A stretch of DNA of 48,603 bases from Propionivibrio sp. (GCF_029255185.1 NZ_JAPUVO010000069.1:1-48603); one strand, 5' to 3'. Shown: positions 1 through 8,881, numbered from the stretch's first letter. Made by a program: numbers and translations. The notes: generated by a model not told the origin, from the letters alone.

Positions 1-57
1 CGGAATCAGGAGGACGAAGACGAGCGGTACGATCAGATGAAGCTCGAACTGGGGTAA
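1..57 (+). CDS. C-terminal end of an unidentified protein (partial)
   Basis: An open frame enters from the left edge and ends at a TAA at 55-57. The visible 18 residues are strongly charged (RNQEDEDERYDQMKLELG). They are too short to assign. The stop is followed at once by a perfect GC-rich hairpin (58-72), which would suit a real gene end, but the frame could also be chance. Confidence 0.3.
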   Translation, partial: RNQEDEDERYDQMKLELG

Positions 58-133
58 GCCGCCAAGGGCGGCTCAAGGTTTCATGGGCGCCTTTGAGGCG
101 CTCACAATCTCAAGCCACCGGCTTTGCCGGTGG
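58..133. repeat. cluster of three GC-rich hairpins
   Basis: Three inverted repeats follow one another: GCCGCC/GGCGGC at 58-63 and 67-72; GGGCGCC/GGCGCTC at 85-91 and 97-103 (one wobble pair); and CCACCGGC/GCCGGTGG at 115-122 and 126-133 with a TTT loop. None has a clear T-run. The third shares its 13-base core CCGGCTTTGCCGG (118-130) with the hairpin at the left end of the IS200-like remnant at 27786-27798. They may be a transposon end or a bidirectional terminator; the sequence alone does not decide. Confidence 0.5.
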
Positions 134-679
134 TATCTGACCGCCCTGCGCCAGGTCCGAGAGGTTTGTCGCGCTCAACTCGCTGGCCATCAGCGACAGG
201 TCGCTGTCGCCGTACAACGCCTTCGAAAACGTAAACTGGCTCGGTATGCCGTAACCCATGGACAACGTGCTGCCAACACTATTGGTGAATGACATGTAGC
301 CGGTGTTGGTCGCTGGCTGCGCATCCGCATTCCAGAAAACGCCCAGGCGGTCGACAAAGTTGGTGCTTGGCGACTGCCAGGTCGAAACTTCGCCGCCATC
401 GATCAGCTTCATGACGGCGACGCCGGTATTCCGATTTGACGGCAAGGGGTTCAAGGTGGCCGCTGTCGGCTTGGTCTGGATCAAGCCAGACAGGTTGACC
501 GTGAAGTTGCGCAGGTAGGTGTCGAGGGCTGTGTAATTGCTCAGCTTTGACTGAAGCGCTGACAAATTGCCCAAGGCGCCGCCGGCAAGCATCGATCCCG
601 ACAGGCTCGATACGGCGATATTCTTACCGTTGGCCTGAGTGATCGACAGGGCACCGACGGGCTGAAAGGCTGTTGTCAG
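110..679 (-). pseudogene. C-terminal part of the frameshifted subtilase (189 residues)
   Basis: This frame continues the peptidase gene at 676-1704 after a one-base shift. The upstream frame stops just after GTGLA; adding one A at about 679-682 would read straight on as GLANLTTAFQPVGALSITQ, the usual continuation of such subtilases. The segment holds a linker rich in Ser, Asn and Thr and a stretch (WQSPSTNFVDRLGVFWN and following) like the passenger-to-barrel region of autotransporter subtilases. It ends in PPAKPVA, encoded by the hairpin at 115-133, with no beta-barrel after it. The 3' end therefore looks cut by other DNA. Whether the shift is a real mutation, a sequencing error or programmed slippage cannot be told here. 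Confidence 0.6.
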
Positions 680-1704
680 GTTGCCAGACCTGTCCCGTAG
701 ACGGCGTCAACGCCCTTGGCCCCGAGATCAGTGGTTGTGCCAAGCAGCAGATTAGCCGCAGTGCCTTTGGTTTTCAGGATCGGCCAAGCACTCTCGAGAA
801 GCATTAGCGAACCACTGATCAACGGCGCGGACATCGAGGTGCCGGACCATATCGCCATGGCGTCCGGCCCGTATTGAATTCCGGGCGCCAGGATATTGAC
901 CCCAGGCGCCGAAATCCAGCGGCTGGCATAGGCTGTCCTGCTTCCCGTGGTGCTGACCAGTGCCCCGGTACCGGCACTGTTGCTAAATGATGCGGCCTTG
1001 GCGGCCGTTGTATCGAGCGCGCTGGCGAACACCAAATGGCTAATCGCTGTCGAGGTCAGCCCGCTGGTGTTGGCATTGGCGAGCAGCGCCTTGCCATCGT
1101 TGCCGCCGGCCCAGACGATGAAGACTCCCTTGGCAGCCGCGTTATTGATCGCGGCAATGATGTCGGGCGTCGCCATGTAGGTCAGCGAGAGGTTGATGAC
1201 GCTGACGCCGGCCGCCACTGCCTTGTTAATGCCATTGGAAACATCGGTGTTGTAGCCCGAACCGCTGCTGTTGAGTACTTTCTCGGCAACGATGTTGGCA
1301 TTGGGGGCGACGCCGATGTAACTGTTGGCCAGAACCGTGTAACCGGCATAGCGGTAGGTATAGGGACTGGGTTTGTTGGCTGCCGCAATCGAAGCGACTG
1401 CGGTGCCGTGACCGTTGTCGTCAAGCGCCCCGCTGGAGCATCTGAATGATGTCGCGGCGCATGAGCTGAGCGCGGCGGACACCTGGCCGGTGGCAAAGAC
1501 GGGGTTGCTGGCGACGATTCCCGTATCAACCACGCCAAGCACCTGACCCTTGCCCCAGTTGGCCGCCGAGAGAATGGCGCTGGTTTCCCCCATCTGGGCC
1601 AGCCAGGGCGCGAGGCCCGGATCGGCGGCATGGGCGCTCAGGCTTGCGGCGACGGAAAGGACAGCCGCAGCTGCCGGTAAAAGCATTGCGTTCGGTCGAT
1701 TCAT
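676..1704 (-). CDS. S8 family subtilisin-like serine peptidase, frameshifted at its 3' end
   Basis: A secreted serine peptidase of the subtilase (S8) family. From the chosen ATG at 1704 the protein has a Sec signal peptide (residues 1-26, ending SLSAHA-A). The catalytic set is complete: Asp60 in VVDTGI, His99 in NGHGTAVAS, oxyanion Asn202 in AGGND and Ser290 in GTSMSAP. The start at 1704 is preferred to the further upstream one at 1761 because a GAGGAAA ribosome site lies just ahead and the signal peptide begins there. The frame stops at residue 342, shortly after the peptidase domain, because of a one-base shift; the rest of the gene is at 110-679. The peptidase domain itself could still be made and exported. 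Its original form was probably a surface-anchored or autotransported protease. Confidence 0.8.
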   Translation of the reverse strand: MNRPNAMLLPAAAAVLSVAASLSAHAADPGLAPWLAQMGETSAILSAANWGKGQVLGVVDTGIVASNPVFATGQVSAALSSCAATSFRCSSGALDDNGHGTAVASIAAANKPSPYTYRYAGYTVLANSYIGVAPNANIVAEKVLNSSGSGYNTDVSNGINKAVAAGVSVINLSLTYMATPDIIAAINNAAAKGVFIVWAGGNDGKALLANANTSGLTSTAISHLVFASALDTTAAKAASFSNSAGTGALVSTTGSRTAYASRWISAPGVNILAPGIQYGPDAMAIWSGTSMSAPLISGSLMLLESAWPILKTKGTAANLLLGTTTDLGAKGVDAVYGTGLAT

Positions 1705-1761
1705 CTCGATTTCCTCAACACGTTGAAATTGGGGCGCAAGGCAGCTAACGGGTAACAACAC

Positions 1762-2068
1762 GGCATTGCGACGTTCCGGCAGATTTGCTACTCGACCGTG
1801 AATCTACTTTGTGGCCGAAAGCGTGTCAACAAGATCAAAATATGATATTAGCATATTTGTTGCGCGGTGTTTAACCCAAGCGCCTTGCTAGGAACTGAAC
1901 GGCTCTCACGGACCGGACTCCAGTGAGGTGTCATCTCAATCCCCACAGATTCCGGCGCGCGCGCAACTTCGGCTTTCATTTGTCTGTACCCGTTCTGTTT
2001 CGGCATCAGGCATCAAGCCCTCGAAAGGGGCCACTGCGCACCGGAGATTGCAATCCGGCGTAGCGTCT
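1762..2068. other. gap without a recognisable gene
   Basis: Short open frames on both strands here (for example 1936-2121 minus) have no recognisable domain and unconvincing codon use. The part next to the peptidase gene (1762-1860) is AT-rich and probably holds its promoter. A palindrome CCGGAGATTGCAATCCGG lies at 2041-2058, just ahead of the terminator hairpin. Confidence 0.4.
1838..1858. promoter_or_regulatory. 7-bp inverted repeat upstream of the subtilase gene, possible operator
   Basis: AAATATG at 1838-1844 and CATATTT at 1852-1858 are perfect inverted arms around a 7-base spacer, in an AT-rich island about 135 bases upstream of the peptidase start. The spacing suits a dimeric regulator. 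No regulator is encoded next to it. Confidence 0.35.
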
Positions 2069-2100
2069 AAGGCCCTGCCGAAAAGCGGGGCCTTTGCTTT
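2069..2100 (+). terminator. rho-independent terminator hairpin
   Basis: AAGGCCCTGC (2069-2078) pairs with GCGGGGCCTT (2085-2094) around a CGAAAA loop, followed by TGCTTT. One pair is a G-T wobble. No coding gene lies directly upstream on the plus strand; it could end a small RNA, or serve minus-strand transcription. It lies directly before the group II intron-like sequence. Confidence 0.6.
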
Positions 2101-2195
2101 GTGCGCCCAGCATGGGCGCACTCTTGCGGGAGAGAGTCCCGCCGTAAGTTGATCACAGCGAACGAAGTGAAGCGCAACTGGTGATGGCGTGGAAA
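2101..2195 (+). mobile_element. probable 5' fragment of a group II intron (class C-like)
   Basis: The segment starts GTGCGCCC, the GTGYG-type 5' boundary of bacterial group II introns. It folds as GTGCGCCC (2101-2108), loop AGCAT, GGGCGCAC (2114-2121), followed by a second hairpin GCGGGA...TCCCGC and an A/G-rich stretch that resembles domain I. It lies directly 3' of an intrinsic terminator stem, the insertion site typical of class C introns. No reverse transcriptase frame or domain V follows, so only the 5' end would remain. The right limit is a guess. Confidence 0.45.
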
Positions 2196-2254
2196 CGCGT
2201 CAAAGCCGATCCTGATCGCCATCGCTAACTTCGCCAAGCAGTTCTTCTAGGCAA

Positions 2255-2419
2255 TCACCGTCTGGCATCGACCAGAAGTTGTGACAGCAAGTAACAAAAT
2301 GGCTCGCCATTGGCCGTTACCGGATCGATGCCAGCAGTCGCAAAGACACACAGAACGACGTGCGCCATTTCGTGCGCGAGAGTTTCCGGACTGTCGGCCA
2401 CCCCAAGCAATAAGGCCAG
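2255..2419 (-). pseudogene. fragment of a phage-type HExxH metallopeptidase-like protein
   Basis: A 54-codon minus-strand frame ends at TGA 2255-2257 and is closed upstream by TAG and TAA codons. Its translation contains SPETLAHEMAHVVLCVF followed by NGEPFCYLLSQLLVDAR. A HExxH zinc motif (His-Glu-Met-Ala-His, first His codon at 2372-2374) plus a following E-P-x-CYLL segment is the pattern of small putative metallopeptidases found in tailed-phage genomes. The N-terminal half is missing or degraded. I judge it a prophage relic. Confidence 0.5.
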
Positions 2420-2690
2420 CTAGATTTATTGGGCGAAGGACGGCAAAACGCTCGGCCATTGCTGACCGGCATAGCGACGTGGCCGCGGGCCAGCGTCCCT
2501 GACAACTGTAAGGCGACGCAAGTGCGTCAGCCAACCAGGCGGCAGGATAACGACGGCCGCCCAGCATGCCGCCGCAGTTGGCAACGCGGCAATCCACGGG
2601 CAATGCCTTCGACTGCGACAGCTTTGGGTCATGATTTTGTCATGCGCGCCCAACTAGTGTTCAATTGCATAAATTAACAATTGTATTTCT
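2420..2690. other. unassigned stretch, probably decayed accessory DNA
   Basis: Open frames exist on both strands (for example 2429-2677 plus, 2426-2653 minus) but none has a recognisable motif or a good ribosome site. It lies upstream of the phage-like fragment and may contain the degraded 5' half of that gene. Confidence 0.35.
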
Positions 2691-2722
2691 GAGTTGCGAT
2701 CCCTTGACTTCGCGCTTAGTGA

Positions 2723-2751
2723 TTTACGCCGGCCAAAAATCTCGTTATACT
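2723..2751 (+). promoter_or_regulatory. sigma70-type promoter of the rimP-nusA-infB operon
   Basis: TTTACG (2723-2728) and TATACT (2746-2751) are separated by 17 bases, about 75 bases ahead of rimP. A further TTGACT at 2704-2709 is too far from this -10 to pair with it. Transcription would start near 2758 and include both downstream hairpins. Confidence 0.55.
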
Positions 2752-2768
2752 CCGACGGTTTTCCGCTC

Positions 2769-2817
2769 GCCCCTCAGGGGGCAATTTTTTCGGGGATGGG
2801 CTTTTCGCCCATTTTTT
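2769..2817 (+). promoter_or_regulatory. tandem premature-terminator hairpins in the rimP leader
   Basis: Hairpin 1 is GCCCC (2769-2773) with GGGGC (2778-2782), followed by AATTTTTT. Hairpin 2 is ATGGGC (2796-2801) with GCCCAT (2807-2812), overlapping a run of Ts to 2817. Both have the form of intrinsic terminators and lie between the promoter and the rimP start at 2828. They are most simply read as attenuators of the operon that encodes NusA, a factor acting on pausing and termination. Upstream of the promoter there is no gene for them to terminate. Confidence 0.6.
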
Positions 2818-2827
2818 ATTTGTAGCT

Positions 2828-3268
2828 ATGGATTTGCATAATCTTATCGATACCACCGTAACCGGTCTCGGTTACGAGCTCGTGGACCTCGAACAGAGTC
2901 CGCGTGGTCGTGTGCTGCGTCTTTTCATCGACAAACCGGATAAATCGGGCGGCATCGATGTCGAGGATTGTGCGTTGGTCAGCAATCAGTTGTCTCGCGT
3001 GCTGGCAGTTGAGAACGTCGATTATGATCGCCTGGAGATTTCTTCACCCGGCCTTGATCGGGTGTTGAAGAAGCCGGTGGATTTCGAGCGATTTGCGGGT
3101 TCGCAGATCAATCTGAGGTTACGACTCCCGGTGGGTGGTCGACGTAATTTTAACGGCGTCCTGCACGGTCTGCAGGACGGCAGGGTGCGCCTGACAATTG
3201 ATACGGGCGAAGTGGAACTGGATCTTGGCAATATCGACAAGGCCCGGCTGGTTCCAAAGTTCGACTAG
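2828..3268 (+). CDS. rimP: ribosome maturation factor RimP
   Basis: RimP (146 residues) helps assemble the 30S subunit. The sequence has the family pattern: N-terminal alpha/beta domain with GYELVDLEQSPRGRVLRLFID, then DVEDCALVSNQLSRVL and the conserved YDRLEISSPGLDRVL, then a C-terminal SH3-like domain (about residues 85-146). Length is normal. It is the first gene of the operon, with nusA 39 bases downstream, and sits just behind two terminator-like hairpins, so its expression probably depends on read-through. Confidence 0.95.
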   Translation: MDLHNLIDTTVTGLGYELVDLEQSPRGRVLRLFIDKPDKSGGIDVEDCALVSNQLSRVLAVENVDYDRLEISSPGLDRVLKKPVDFERFAGSQINLRLRLPVGGRRNFNGVLHGLQDGRVRLTIDTGEVELDLGNIDKARLVPKFD

Positions 3269-3307
3269 AGATGATGACCAGGCTGGATTTAAGGGGATAG
3301 TGAGAAT

Positions 3308-4780
3308 ATGAGCCGCGAAATTTTGCTGCTGGTGGATGTGCTGGCGCGCGAGAAAAACGTGACCAAAGACATCGTCTTCGGTGCACTCGAATTGGCCCTT
3401 GCGTCAGCGACCAAAAAGCGCGTCGATGACGAAGCGGACGTGCGTGTTGTGGTTGATCGCGAAAGCGGCGACTTCGAGACCTTCCGTCGCTGGGAAATTG
3501 TTGCCGACGCAGATTTCATCCACGAGGCGCAGCATATCCCGTTGTCCGAAGCCCAGAAGCAGGATCCCGAGGTTGAAATCGGCGATTACCTCGAGGAGGC
3601 GCTGGAGCCGATCGATTTCGGGCGAATTGGCGCGCAGGCGGCCAAGCAGGTGATTTTGCAGAAAATCCGCGATGCCGAACGCGATCAGATTCTCAATGAT
3701 TTCCTGGAGCGCAAGGAGCATCTTGTTACCGGAACCATCAAGCGCATGGAACGCGGTAACGCCATCATCGAGGCAGGCAAAATTGAAGCGTTGTTGCCGC
3801 GCGACCAGATGATTCCGCGTGAAAATCTGCGCGTTGGTGATCGTATCAAGGCCTTTTTGCTGCGCATCGACCGCGCTGCCCGCGGCCCGCAATTGATTCT
3901 CTCGCGCACAGCGCCCGAGTTCATCATCAAGCTCTTCGAAATGGAGGTGCCGGAAGTCGATGACGGTCTGCTCGAAATCAAGGCGGCAGCGCGCGATGCC
4001 GGCATGCGAGCGAAGATTGCCGTCAAGTCGAATGATCAGCGTGTTGATCCGATTGGCACCTGTGTTGGCATGCGGGGCATGCGGGTTACTGCGGTGACCA
4101 ATGAGTTGGCCGGTGAGCGCGTCGATATTGTGCTCTGGTCGGCTGATCCGGCGCAGTTCGTCGTTGGCGCCTTGGCACCGGCCGAGGTGCTTTCGGTCGT
4201 CGTTGATGAAGACAAGCGCAGCATGGACGTTGTTGTTGATGAAGACAATCTGGCGATTGCTATCGGTCGTGGCGGGCAAAATGTTCGCCTGGCATCCGAA
4301 ATGACCGGCTGGACAATCAATCTGATGACCGAGGAAGAGTCGCAGACACGTGTCGAAGCCGAGTCTGCGGCAATTCGCGTGCTATTCATGGAAAAGCTCG
4401 ATGTCGATGAGGAAGTCGCCAACATTCTGATCAGCGAGGGATTTTCGACGCTGGAAGAAGTGGCCTATGTGCCGATGCATGAAATGCTCGAGATTGAGGC
4501 CTTTGATGAGGCGACTGTTCAGGAATTGCGTGATCGTGCGCGAAACGTATTGTTGACCGAAGCCATCGTTACTGAAGAACAGATCGGTGAAGTGGCCGAG
4601 GACATGCTCAGCCTTGACGGGATGGACAAGTTGCTGGCGGGCAAGTTGGCGGGTAACGGTGTCAAAACGCGCGACGACTTGGCTGATCTGGCTGTCGACG
4701 AACTCACTGAAATGACCGGTATCGATGCTGATCGTGCCAAAAAACTGATCACCACGGCGCGCGCGCACTGGTTCGAGTAA
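3308..4780 (+). CDS. nusA: transcription termination/antitermination factor NusA
   Basis: NusA (490 residues) binds RNA polymerase and modulates pausing, termination and antitermination. The order of domains is visible: N-terminal polymerase-binding domain (1-125, from [16 protein letters not shown]), S1 domain (about 135-200, [16 protein letters not shown]), two KH domains (about 200-345, including [11 protein letters not shown] and [13 protein letters not shown]) and two C-terminal acidic helical repeats (about 365-490). The C-terminal repeats mark it as the long proteobacterial form. infB follows after 20 bases. In the established model NusA can act on its own operon leader, which fits the hairpins before rimP. 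Confidence 0.97.
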   Translation: MSREILLLVDVLAREKNVTKDIVFGALELALASATKKRVDDEADVRVVVDRESGDFETFRRWEIVADADFIHEAQHIPLSEAQKQDPEVEIGDYLEEALEPIDFGRIGAQAAKQVILQKIRDAERDQILNDFLERKEHLVTGTIKRMERGNAIIEAGKIEALLPRDQMIPRENLRVGDRIKAFLLRIDRAARGPQLILSRTAPEFIIKLFEMEVPEVDDGLLEIKAAARDAGMRAKIAVKSNDQRVDPIGTCVGMRGMRVTAVTNELAGERVDIVLWSADPAQFVVGALAPAEVLSVVVDEDKRSMDVVVDEDNLAIAIGRGGQNVRLASEMTGWTINLMTEEESQTRVEAESAAIRVLFMEKLDVDEEVANILISEGFSTLEEVAYVPMHEMLEIEAFDEATVQELRDRARNVLLTEAIVTEEQIGEVAEDMLSLDGMDKLLAGKLAGNGVKTRDDLADLAVDELTEMTGIDADRAKKLITTARAHWFE

Positions 4781-4800
4781 GTAGAAAAGAGGATCCCCAC

Positions 4801-7584
4801 ATGGCGCAGACAAGTGTTGCCCAATTAGCCACCGATCTTAAAATGCCGGCAAGTGCGCTGCTTGAGCAGTTGCACAAAGCTGGTGTTGGTAAGGGTACGG
4901 CTGATGACTTTCTTTCCGAACAGGACAAGTCCAGGCTGCTCGAGTACCTACGCCGTTCGCATGGTGAAGGCGAGGCCAAAACCAGGATCACCTTGACGCG
5001 CAGGGAAACCAGCGAGATCAAGTCGCAGGACTCGCACGGCAAGTCGCACACTGTGCAGGTTGAGGTTCGCAAGAAACGGGTTCTGGTCAAGCGTGATTCG
5101 CCTGAACGTGCCGATCTGCCCGTTGCACCTGAAGCGCCGGTCGTCACGCCGGAAGCGGTGATTGTTACCCCTGTCGAGCCAGTCGTTCCGCTAGTCGCAG
5201 ACCCCGTTGTTGAAGTGGCGCTGGAGCCTATCGTTGAGGCGTCACCTGAATCGGAGTCTGTGGCAGCACCGCGTGTCGATGTGAAGAGCAAGCCAGCAGG
5301 GAAGGGGAAGGCCAGGAACGCGGTCGGGGCCAAGTCTGAACCCGCTGGTGAAGCCCGGGCTGTCACCAGAAAAGTGGTGACTCGCGCTTCGATCATTGGT
5401 GAAGAACAGGAAAAACTTCGTGCCGAGGAAGAACGCCGTAACTCGGCACTGCGTGCACACCAGGAAGCGGAGTACCTGCAGAAACAGCAGCGTATCGCTG
5501 CTCTGGCACGCCTGAAAATCGAAGCCGAAGAGAAGGCGGTTGCCGCCCGCGTGGCTGAAGCGGCGAAAAAGGTTGCCGCACAGACGGCGAGCGAAAAACC
5601 GGTTGAAGACAAAACCCTGCACAAACCGGCAGCCAAGCCCGGTATGGCTGACAAGAAGGCCGCCGAGAAGAAGGGGCAGTGGAAAAACGAGGGTGCCAAC
5701 AAGCGCCAGGGATTGAAGACCCGTGGGGCAATCGGTGGTGCTGGCTGGCGTGATAACAAGCATGGCAAGCGCAGCAGTCGTGGCTCTGAGTCCGAGGAAG
5801 CGCATTCCTTCCAGGCGCCAACCGAAGCGGTGGTGCACGAAGTGCACGTACCCGAGACCATCTCGGTTGCCGATCTGGCGCACAAGATGACGGTCAAGGC
5901 CACGGAGGTGATCAAGACTCTGATGAAGATGGGTTCAATGGTGACCATCAACCAAGTGCTGGACCAGGAAACGGCGATGATTATCGTTGAGGAAATGGGC
6001 CATAAGGCATTCGCCGCCAAGCTTGATGATCCGGATGCCTTCATTGACGAGTCGGCGCACAAGGATGCGCCGCAGGAACCCCGCGCCCCGGTGGTTACCG
6101 TTATGGGCCACGTTGATCACGGCAAGACCTCGCTACTTGACTATATTCGCCGTACCCGGGTGGCCTCGGGTGAAGCGGGTGGCATTACGCAGCATATTGG
6201 CGCCTATCACGTCGAAACCGACCGTGGCATGGTGACCTTCCTCGATACGCCAGGTCACGAAGCCTTTACGGCGATGCGTGCGCGCGGCGCCAAGGCGACC
6301 GATCTGGTCATTCTGGTTGTTGCTGCCGACGACGGTGTCATGCCGCAAACTCGAGAGGCCATTCACCACGCCAAAGCAGCGGCAGTGCCGATCATTGTGG
6401 CGGTCAACAAGATCGACAAGCCGGAAGCCAACCTCGAGCGGGTCAAGCAGGAGCTGGTCGCCGAGCAGGTTATTCCGGAAGAATACGGCGGTGATGCGCC
6501 CTTTATTTCCGTTTCCGCCAAGACTGGCGTTGGCATCGACGAACTGCTCGAAAATGTTTTGCTACAGGCCGAAGTGCTTGAACTCAGAGCGCCCAAGGAT
6601 GCGCCGGCCAAGGGCCTGATTATCGAAGCGCGTCTGGACAAGGGACGCGGCCCGGTGGCCACCATGCTGGTTCAGTCCGGTACGCTGCGTCAGGGCGACG
6701 TGCTGCTGGCCGGTCAGGTGTTCGGTCGTATCCGCGCCATGCTCGATGAAAACGGCAAGATGATCAAGGAAGCCGGACCGTCGATTCCGGTCGAAATTCT
6801 CGGACTCTCGGATGTGCCATCTGCCGGTCAGGAAGCCGTGGTGCTTGGTGATGAGCGCAAGGCGCGTGAAATCGCACTCTTTCGCCAGGGTAAATTCCGT
6901 GATGTCAAACTGGCCAAGAAGCAGGCAGCCAATCTCGAAACCATCCTTGACCAGATGACTGAGGCGGAAGTCAAGATGTTGCCGCTGATCATCAAGGCCG
7001 ACGTGCAAGGTTCGCAGGAAGCGCTGGTTCAGTCCTTGCAGAAGCTTTCAACGGCCGAGGTCAAGGTCAACATCATTCACGGTGCGGTGGGCGCCATCAG
7101 CGAATCCGATGTGCATCTGGCGCAGGCGTCCAAGGCCGTCATTATCGGCTTCAACACGCGCGCCGATGCGGGGGCACGCAAGGCGGCTGAGAGTGTCGGC
7201 GTCGATATCCGTTATTACAATATCATTTACGATGCGGTGGATGAGGTGAAAGCGGCGCTCTCCGGCATGCTATCACCGGAAAAACGCGAAGAGATTACCG
7301 GTCTGGTCGAGATTCGCCAGGTGTTTCGTGCCACCAAGATCGGTACGATTGCCGGTTGTTACGTGCTCGAAGGCCTGGTCAAGCGTTCCTCACGTGCTCG
7401 TTTGTTGCGTAACCACGTGGTTATCTGGGACGGTGAGTTTGAGTCGCTGAAGCGCTTCAAGGATGACGTCAAGGAAGTCCGATCCGGCTTCGAGTGTGGT
7501 CTGTCACTGAAGAACTTCAACGCCTACGAGGAAGGTGATCAACTCGAGGTGTATGACGTGACGGAAATCGCCAGGACGCTGTAA
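4801..7584 (+). CDS. infB: translation initiation factor IF-2
   Basis: IF-2 (927 residues) is the GTPase that places initiator tRNA on the 30S subunit. It begins with an IF2_N domain ([20 protein letters not shown]), followed by a long Ala/Glu/Lys-rich linker (about 60-330) with a second IF2_N-like domain at about 350-400 ([19 protein letters not shown]). The GTPase motifs are GHVDHGKT (436-443), DTPGHEAF and NKID. Domains II to IV fill the rest. The start ATG follows an AAGAGGA ribosome site. The stop TAA is directly followed by the rbfA GTG, so the two are translationally linked. The low-complexity linker is typical of proteobacteria. Confidence 0.97.
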   Translation: MAQTSVAQLATDLKMPASALLEQLHKAGVGKGTADDFLSEQDKSRLLEYLRRSHGEGEAKTRITLTRRETSEIKSQDSHGKSHTVQVEVRKKRVLVKRDSPERADLPVAPEAPVVTPEAVIVTPVEPVVPLVADPVVEVALEPIVEASPESESVAAPRVDVKSKPAGKGKARNAVGAKSEPAGEARAVTRKVVTRASIIGEEQEKLRAEEERRNSALRAHQEAEYLQKQQRIAALARLKIEAEEKAVAARVAEAAKKVAAQTASEKPVEDKTLHKPAAKPGMADKKAAEKKGQWKNEGANKRQGLKTRGAIGGAGWRDNKHGKRSSRGSESEEAHSFQAPTEAVVHEVHVPETISVADLAHKMTVKATEVIKTLMKMGSMVTINQVLDQETAMIIVEEMGHKAFAAKLDDPDAFIDESAHKDAPQEPRAPVVTVMGHVDHGKTSLLDYIRRTRVASGEAGGITQHIGAYHVETDRGMVTFLDTPGHEAFTAMRARGAKATDLVILVVAADDGVMPQTREAIHHAKAAAVPIIVAVNKIDKPEANLERVKQELVAEQVIPEEYGGDAPFISVSAKTGVGIDELLENVLLQAEVLELRAPKDAPAKGLIIEARLDKGRGPVATMLVQSGTLRQGDVLLAGQVFGRIRAMLDENGKMIKEAGPSIPVEILGLSDVPSAGQEAVVLGDERKAREIALFRQGKFRDVKLAKKQAANLETILDQMTEAEVKMLPLIIKADVQGSQEALVQSLQKLSTAEVKVNIIHGAVGAISESDVHLAQASKAVIIGFNTRADAGARKAAESVGVDIRYYNIIYDAVDEVKAALSGMLSPEKREEITGLVEIRQVFRATKIGTIAGCYVLEGLVKRSSRARLLRNHVVIWDGEFESLKRFKDDVKEVRSGFECGLSLKNFNAYEEGDQLEVYDVTEIARTL

Positions 7585-7986
7585 GTGACGGTCAACAAGA
7601 GTTTTTCCCGCAAGGACCGGGTCGCAGAACAGATTCGCCGGGAACTGGCGGAACTGATTCGTGCTGAGCTTAAGGACCCACGCGTCGGGATGATCAGCAT
7701 CACCGAGGTTGAAGTGACGGCTGATTATGCCCATGCCAAGGTATTTTTCAGTACCCTGGCGGGGAGTGAACACGTGCCTGAGGTGATGGCCGGCTTGCAG
7801 AAAGCCTCCGGCTTTTTACGCCGCGAACTGGGCAAGCACATTAGCATTCACATGACACCGCAATTGCATTTCGTTTTTGATCAATCGCTCGAACGCGGCG
7901 CTGACCTTTCGAAACTGATTCAGGAGGCGGTGGCGATTTCGGGAACATCTGACCCCACGCCCGAAACCGATCTTGACGGCCGGTAG
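7585..7986 (+). CDS. rbfA: 30S ribosome-binding factor RbfA
   Basis: RbfA (133 residues) binds the 5' helix of 16S rRNA during late 30S assembly and cold adaptation. The KH-like fold is recognisable from RKDRVAEQIRRELAELIR, DPRVGMISITEVEVTADY and GFLRRELGKHI, and the C-terminus LHFVFDQSLERGADL. It starts with GTG immediately after the infB stop (no spacing) and its 3' end overlaps the truB start by 14 bases, so all three are coupled. Confidence 0.95.
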   Translation: MTVNKSFSRKDRVAEQIRRELAELIRAELKDPRVGMISITEVEVTADYAHAKVFFSTLAGSEHVPEVMAGLQKASGFLRRELGKHISIHMTPQLHFVFDQSLERGADLSKLIQEAVAISGTSDPTPETDLDGR

Positions 7987-8881
7987 CAAGCGCAGTTGGC
8001 AACGTGTCGACGGCGTGCTGCTGCTCGACAAGCCCAGCGGCATGACGTCCAATTCGGCGTTGCAGAGTGCGCGCCGTCTTTTTTCAGCGGCCAAGGCCGG
8101 GCATACCGGAACCCTTGATCCGCTGGCCAGCGGATTGCTGCCGCTGTGTTTTGGCGAGGCGACCAAGTTCTCGGCCGATCTTCTTGAAGCCGACAAAACC
8201 TACGAGGCTGAACTTCTGTTCGGTGTGACGACCGATACCGGCGATGTCGAGGGCACTGTCCTGCTGCGTCGTCAGGTGCAGTTTGGGCAAGCTGAGCTGG
8301 AGGCCTCATTGCACCATTTTCTTGGTCCGATCAGCCAGATTCCGCCCATGTATTCAGCGCTCAAGCGCGACGGAAAACCCCTCTATCAGTTGGCCAGGCA
8401 GGGCATTGAAGTCGAACGTGAAGCGCGTGCGGTGACCCTGCACGAATTGCTGCTGCTCGAATTTTCGGGAGACCGATGCCGTCTGCGTGTCTGTTGCAGC
8501 AAAGGAACCTACATTCGTACGCTGGCTGAGGATATCGGCAATTTTCTCGCCTGCGGCGCCCACTTGACTGCCTTGCGACGACTTGCTGTGGGTCGCTTGC
8601 GCAGTGCTGATGCCGTAAGCCTGGATCAGCTCGTTGAACTTCCCGAAGAAGATCGAGCCCGCTTGCTGCTGGCGCCTGATGTCTTGTTGCAGAGTCTTCC
8701 GGCAGTTCATATCGATGAAAAGAGTACGCTACGGTTTTTGCACGGAAATCCGGTTAACATTCCGGACGGTGGCGTGGCGATGCCGGGAAAGTGCCGGGTC
8801 TATGGCGCCAATCGCCTGCTCGGTCTGGGTGAGGCGGATGCTTCAGGTTCGGTGAGGCCGCGCCGTTTGGTCTGTGCCTGA
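7973..8881 (+). CDS. truB: tRNA pseudouridine(55) synthase TruB
   Basis: TruB (302 residues) makes pseudouridine 55 in the T-loop of tRNAs. The catalytic Asp49 is in GHTGTLDPLASGLLPLC; DGVLLLDKPSGMTSN at the N-terminus, SALKRDGKPLYQLAR and CSKGTYIRTLAEDIG are family blocks. The start proposed is a TTG at 7973, inside rbfA, because there is no ATG before residue 24 and the conserved N-terminus begins near residue 12; a GTG at codon 15 is an alternative. It is the last gene of the rimP operon. The next 215 bases hold no gene until tRNA-Leu. Confidence 0.93.
   Translation: MTAGSKRSWQRVDGVLLLDKPSGMTSNSALQSARRLFSAAKAGHTGTLDPLASGLLPLCFGEATKFSADLLEADKTYEAELLFGVTTDTGDVEGTVLLRRQVQFGQAELEASLHHFLGPISQIPPMYSALKRDGKPLYQLARQGIEVEREARAVTLHELLLLEFSGDRCRLRVCCSKGTYIRTLAEDIGNFLACGAHLTALRRLAVGRLRSADAVSLDQLVELPEEDRARLLLAPDVLLQSLPAVHIDEKSTLRFLHGNPVNIPDGGVAMPGKCRVYGANRLLGLGEADASGSVRPRRLVCA

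Noticed and set aside
1928-2152. An open frame of 74 codons on the plus strand
   Set aside because: It runs through the terminator hairpin and the intron-like stem, which indicates non-coding DNA.
2160-2250. A possible transposase C-terminus on the plus strand (IAIANFAKQFF, then a stop)
   Set aside because: The stretch is too short and too weakly similar to any family I know; it overlaps the end of the phage-like fragment on the other strand.
4749-6062. A 437-codon open frame on the minus strand opposite nusA and infB
   Set aside because: It is Ser/Thr-rich without domains and mirrors the Ala/Glu/Lys-rich linker of IF-2; a shadow of real genes.
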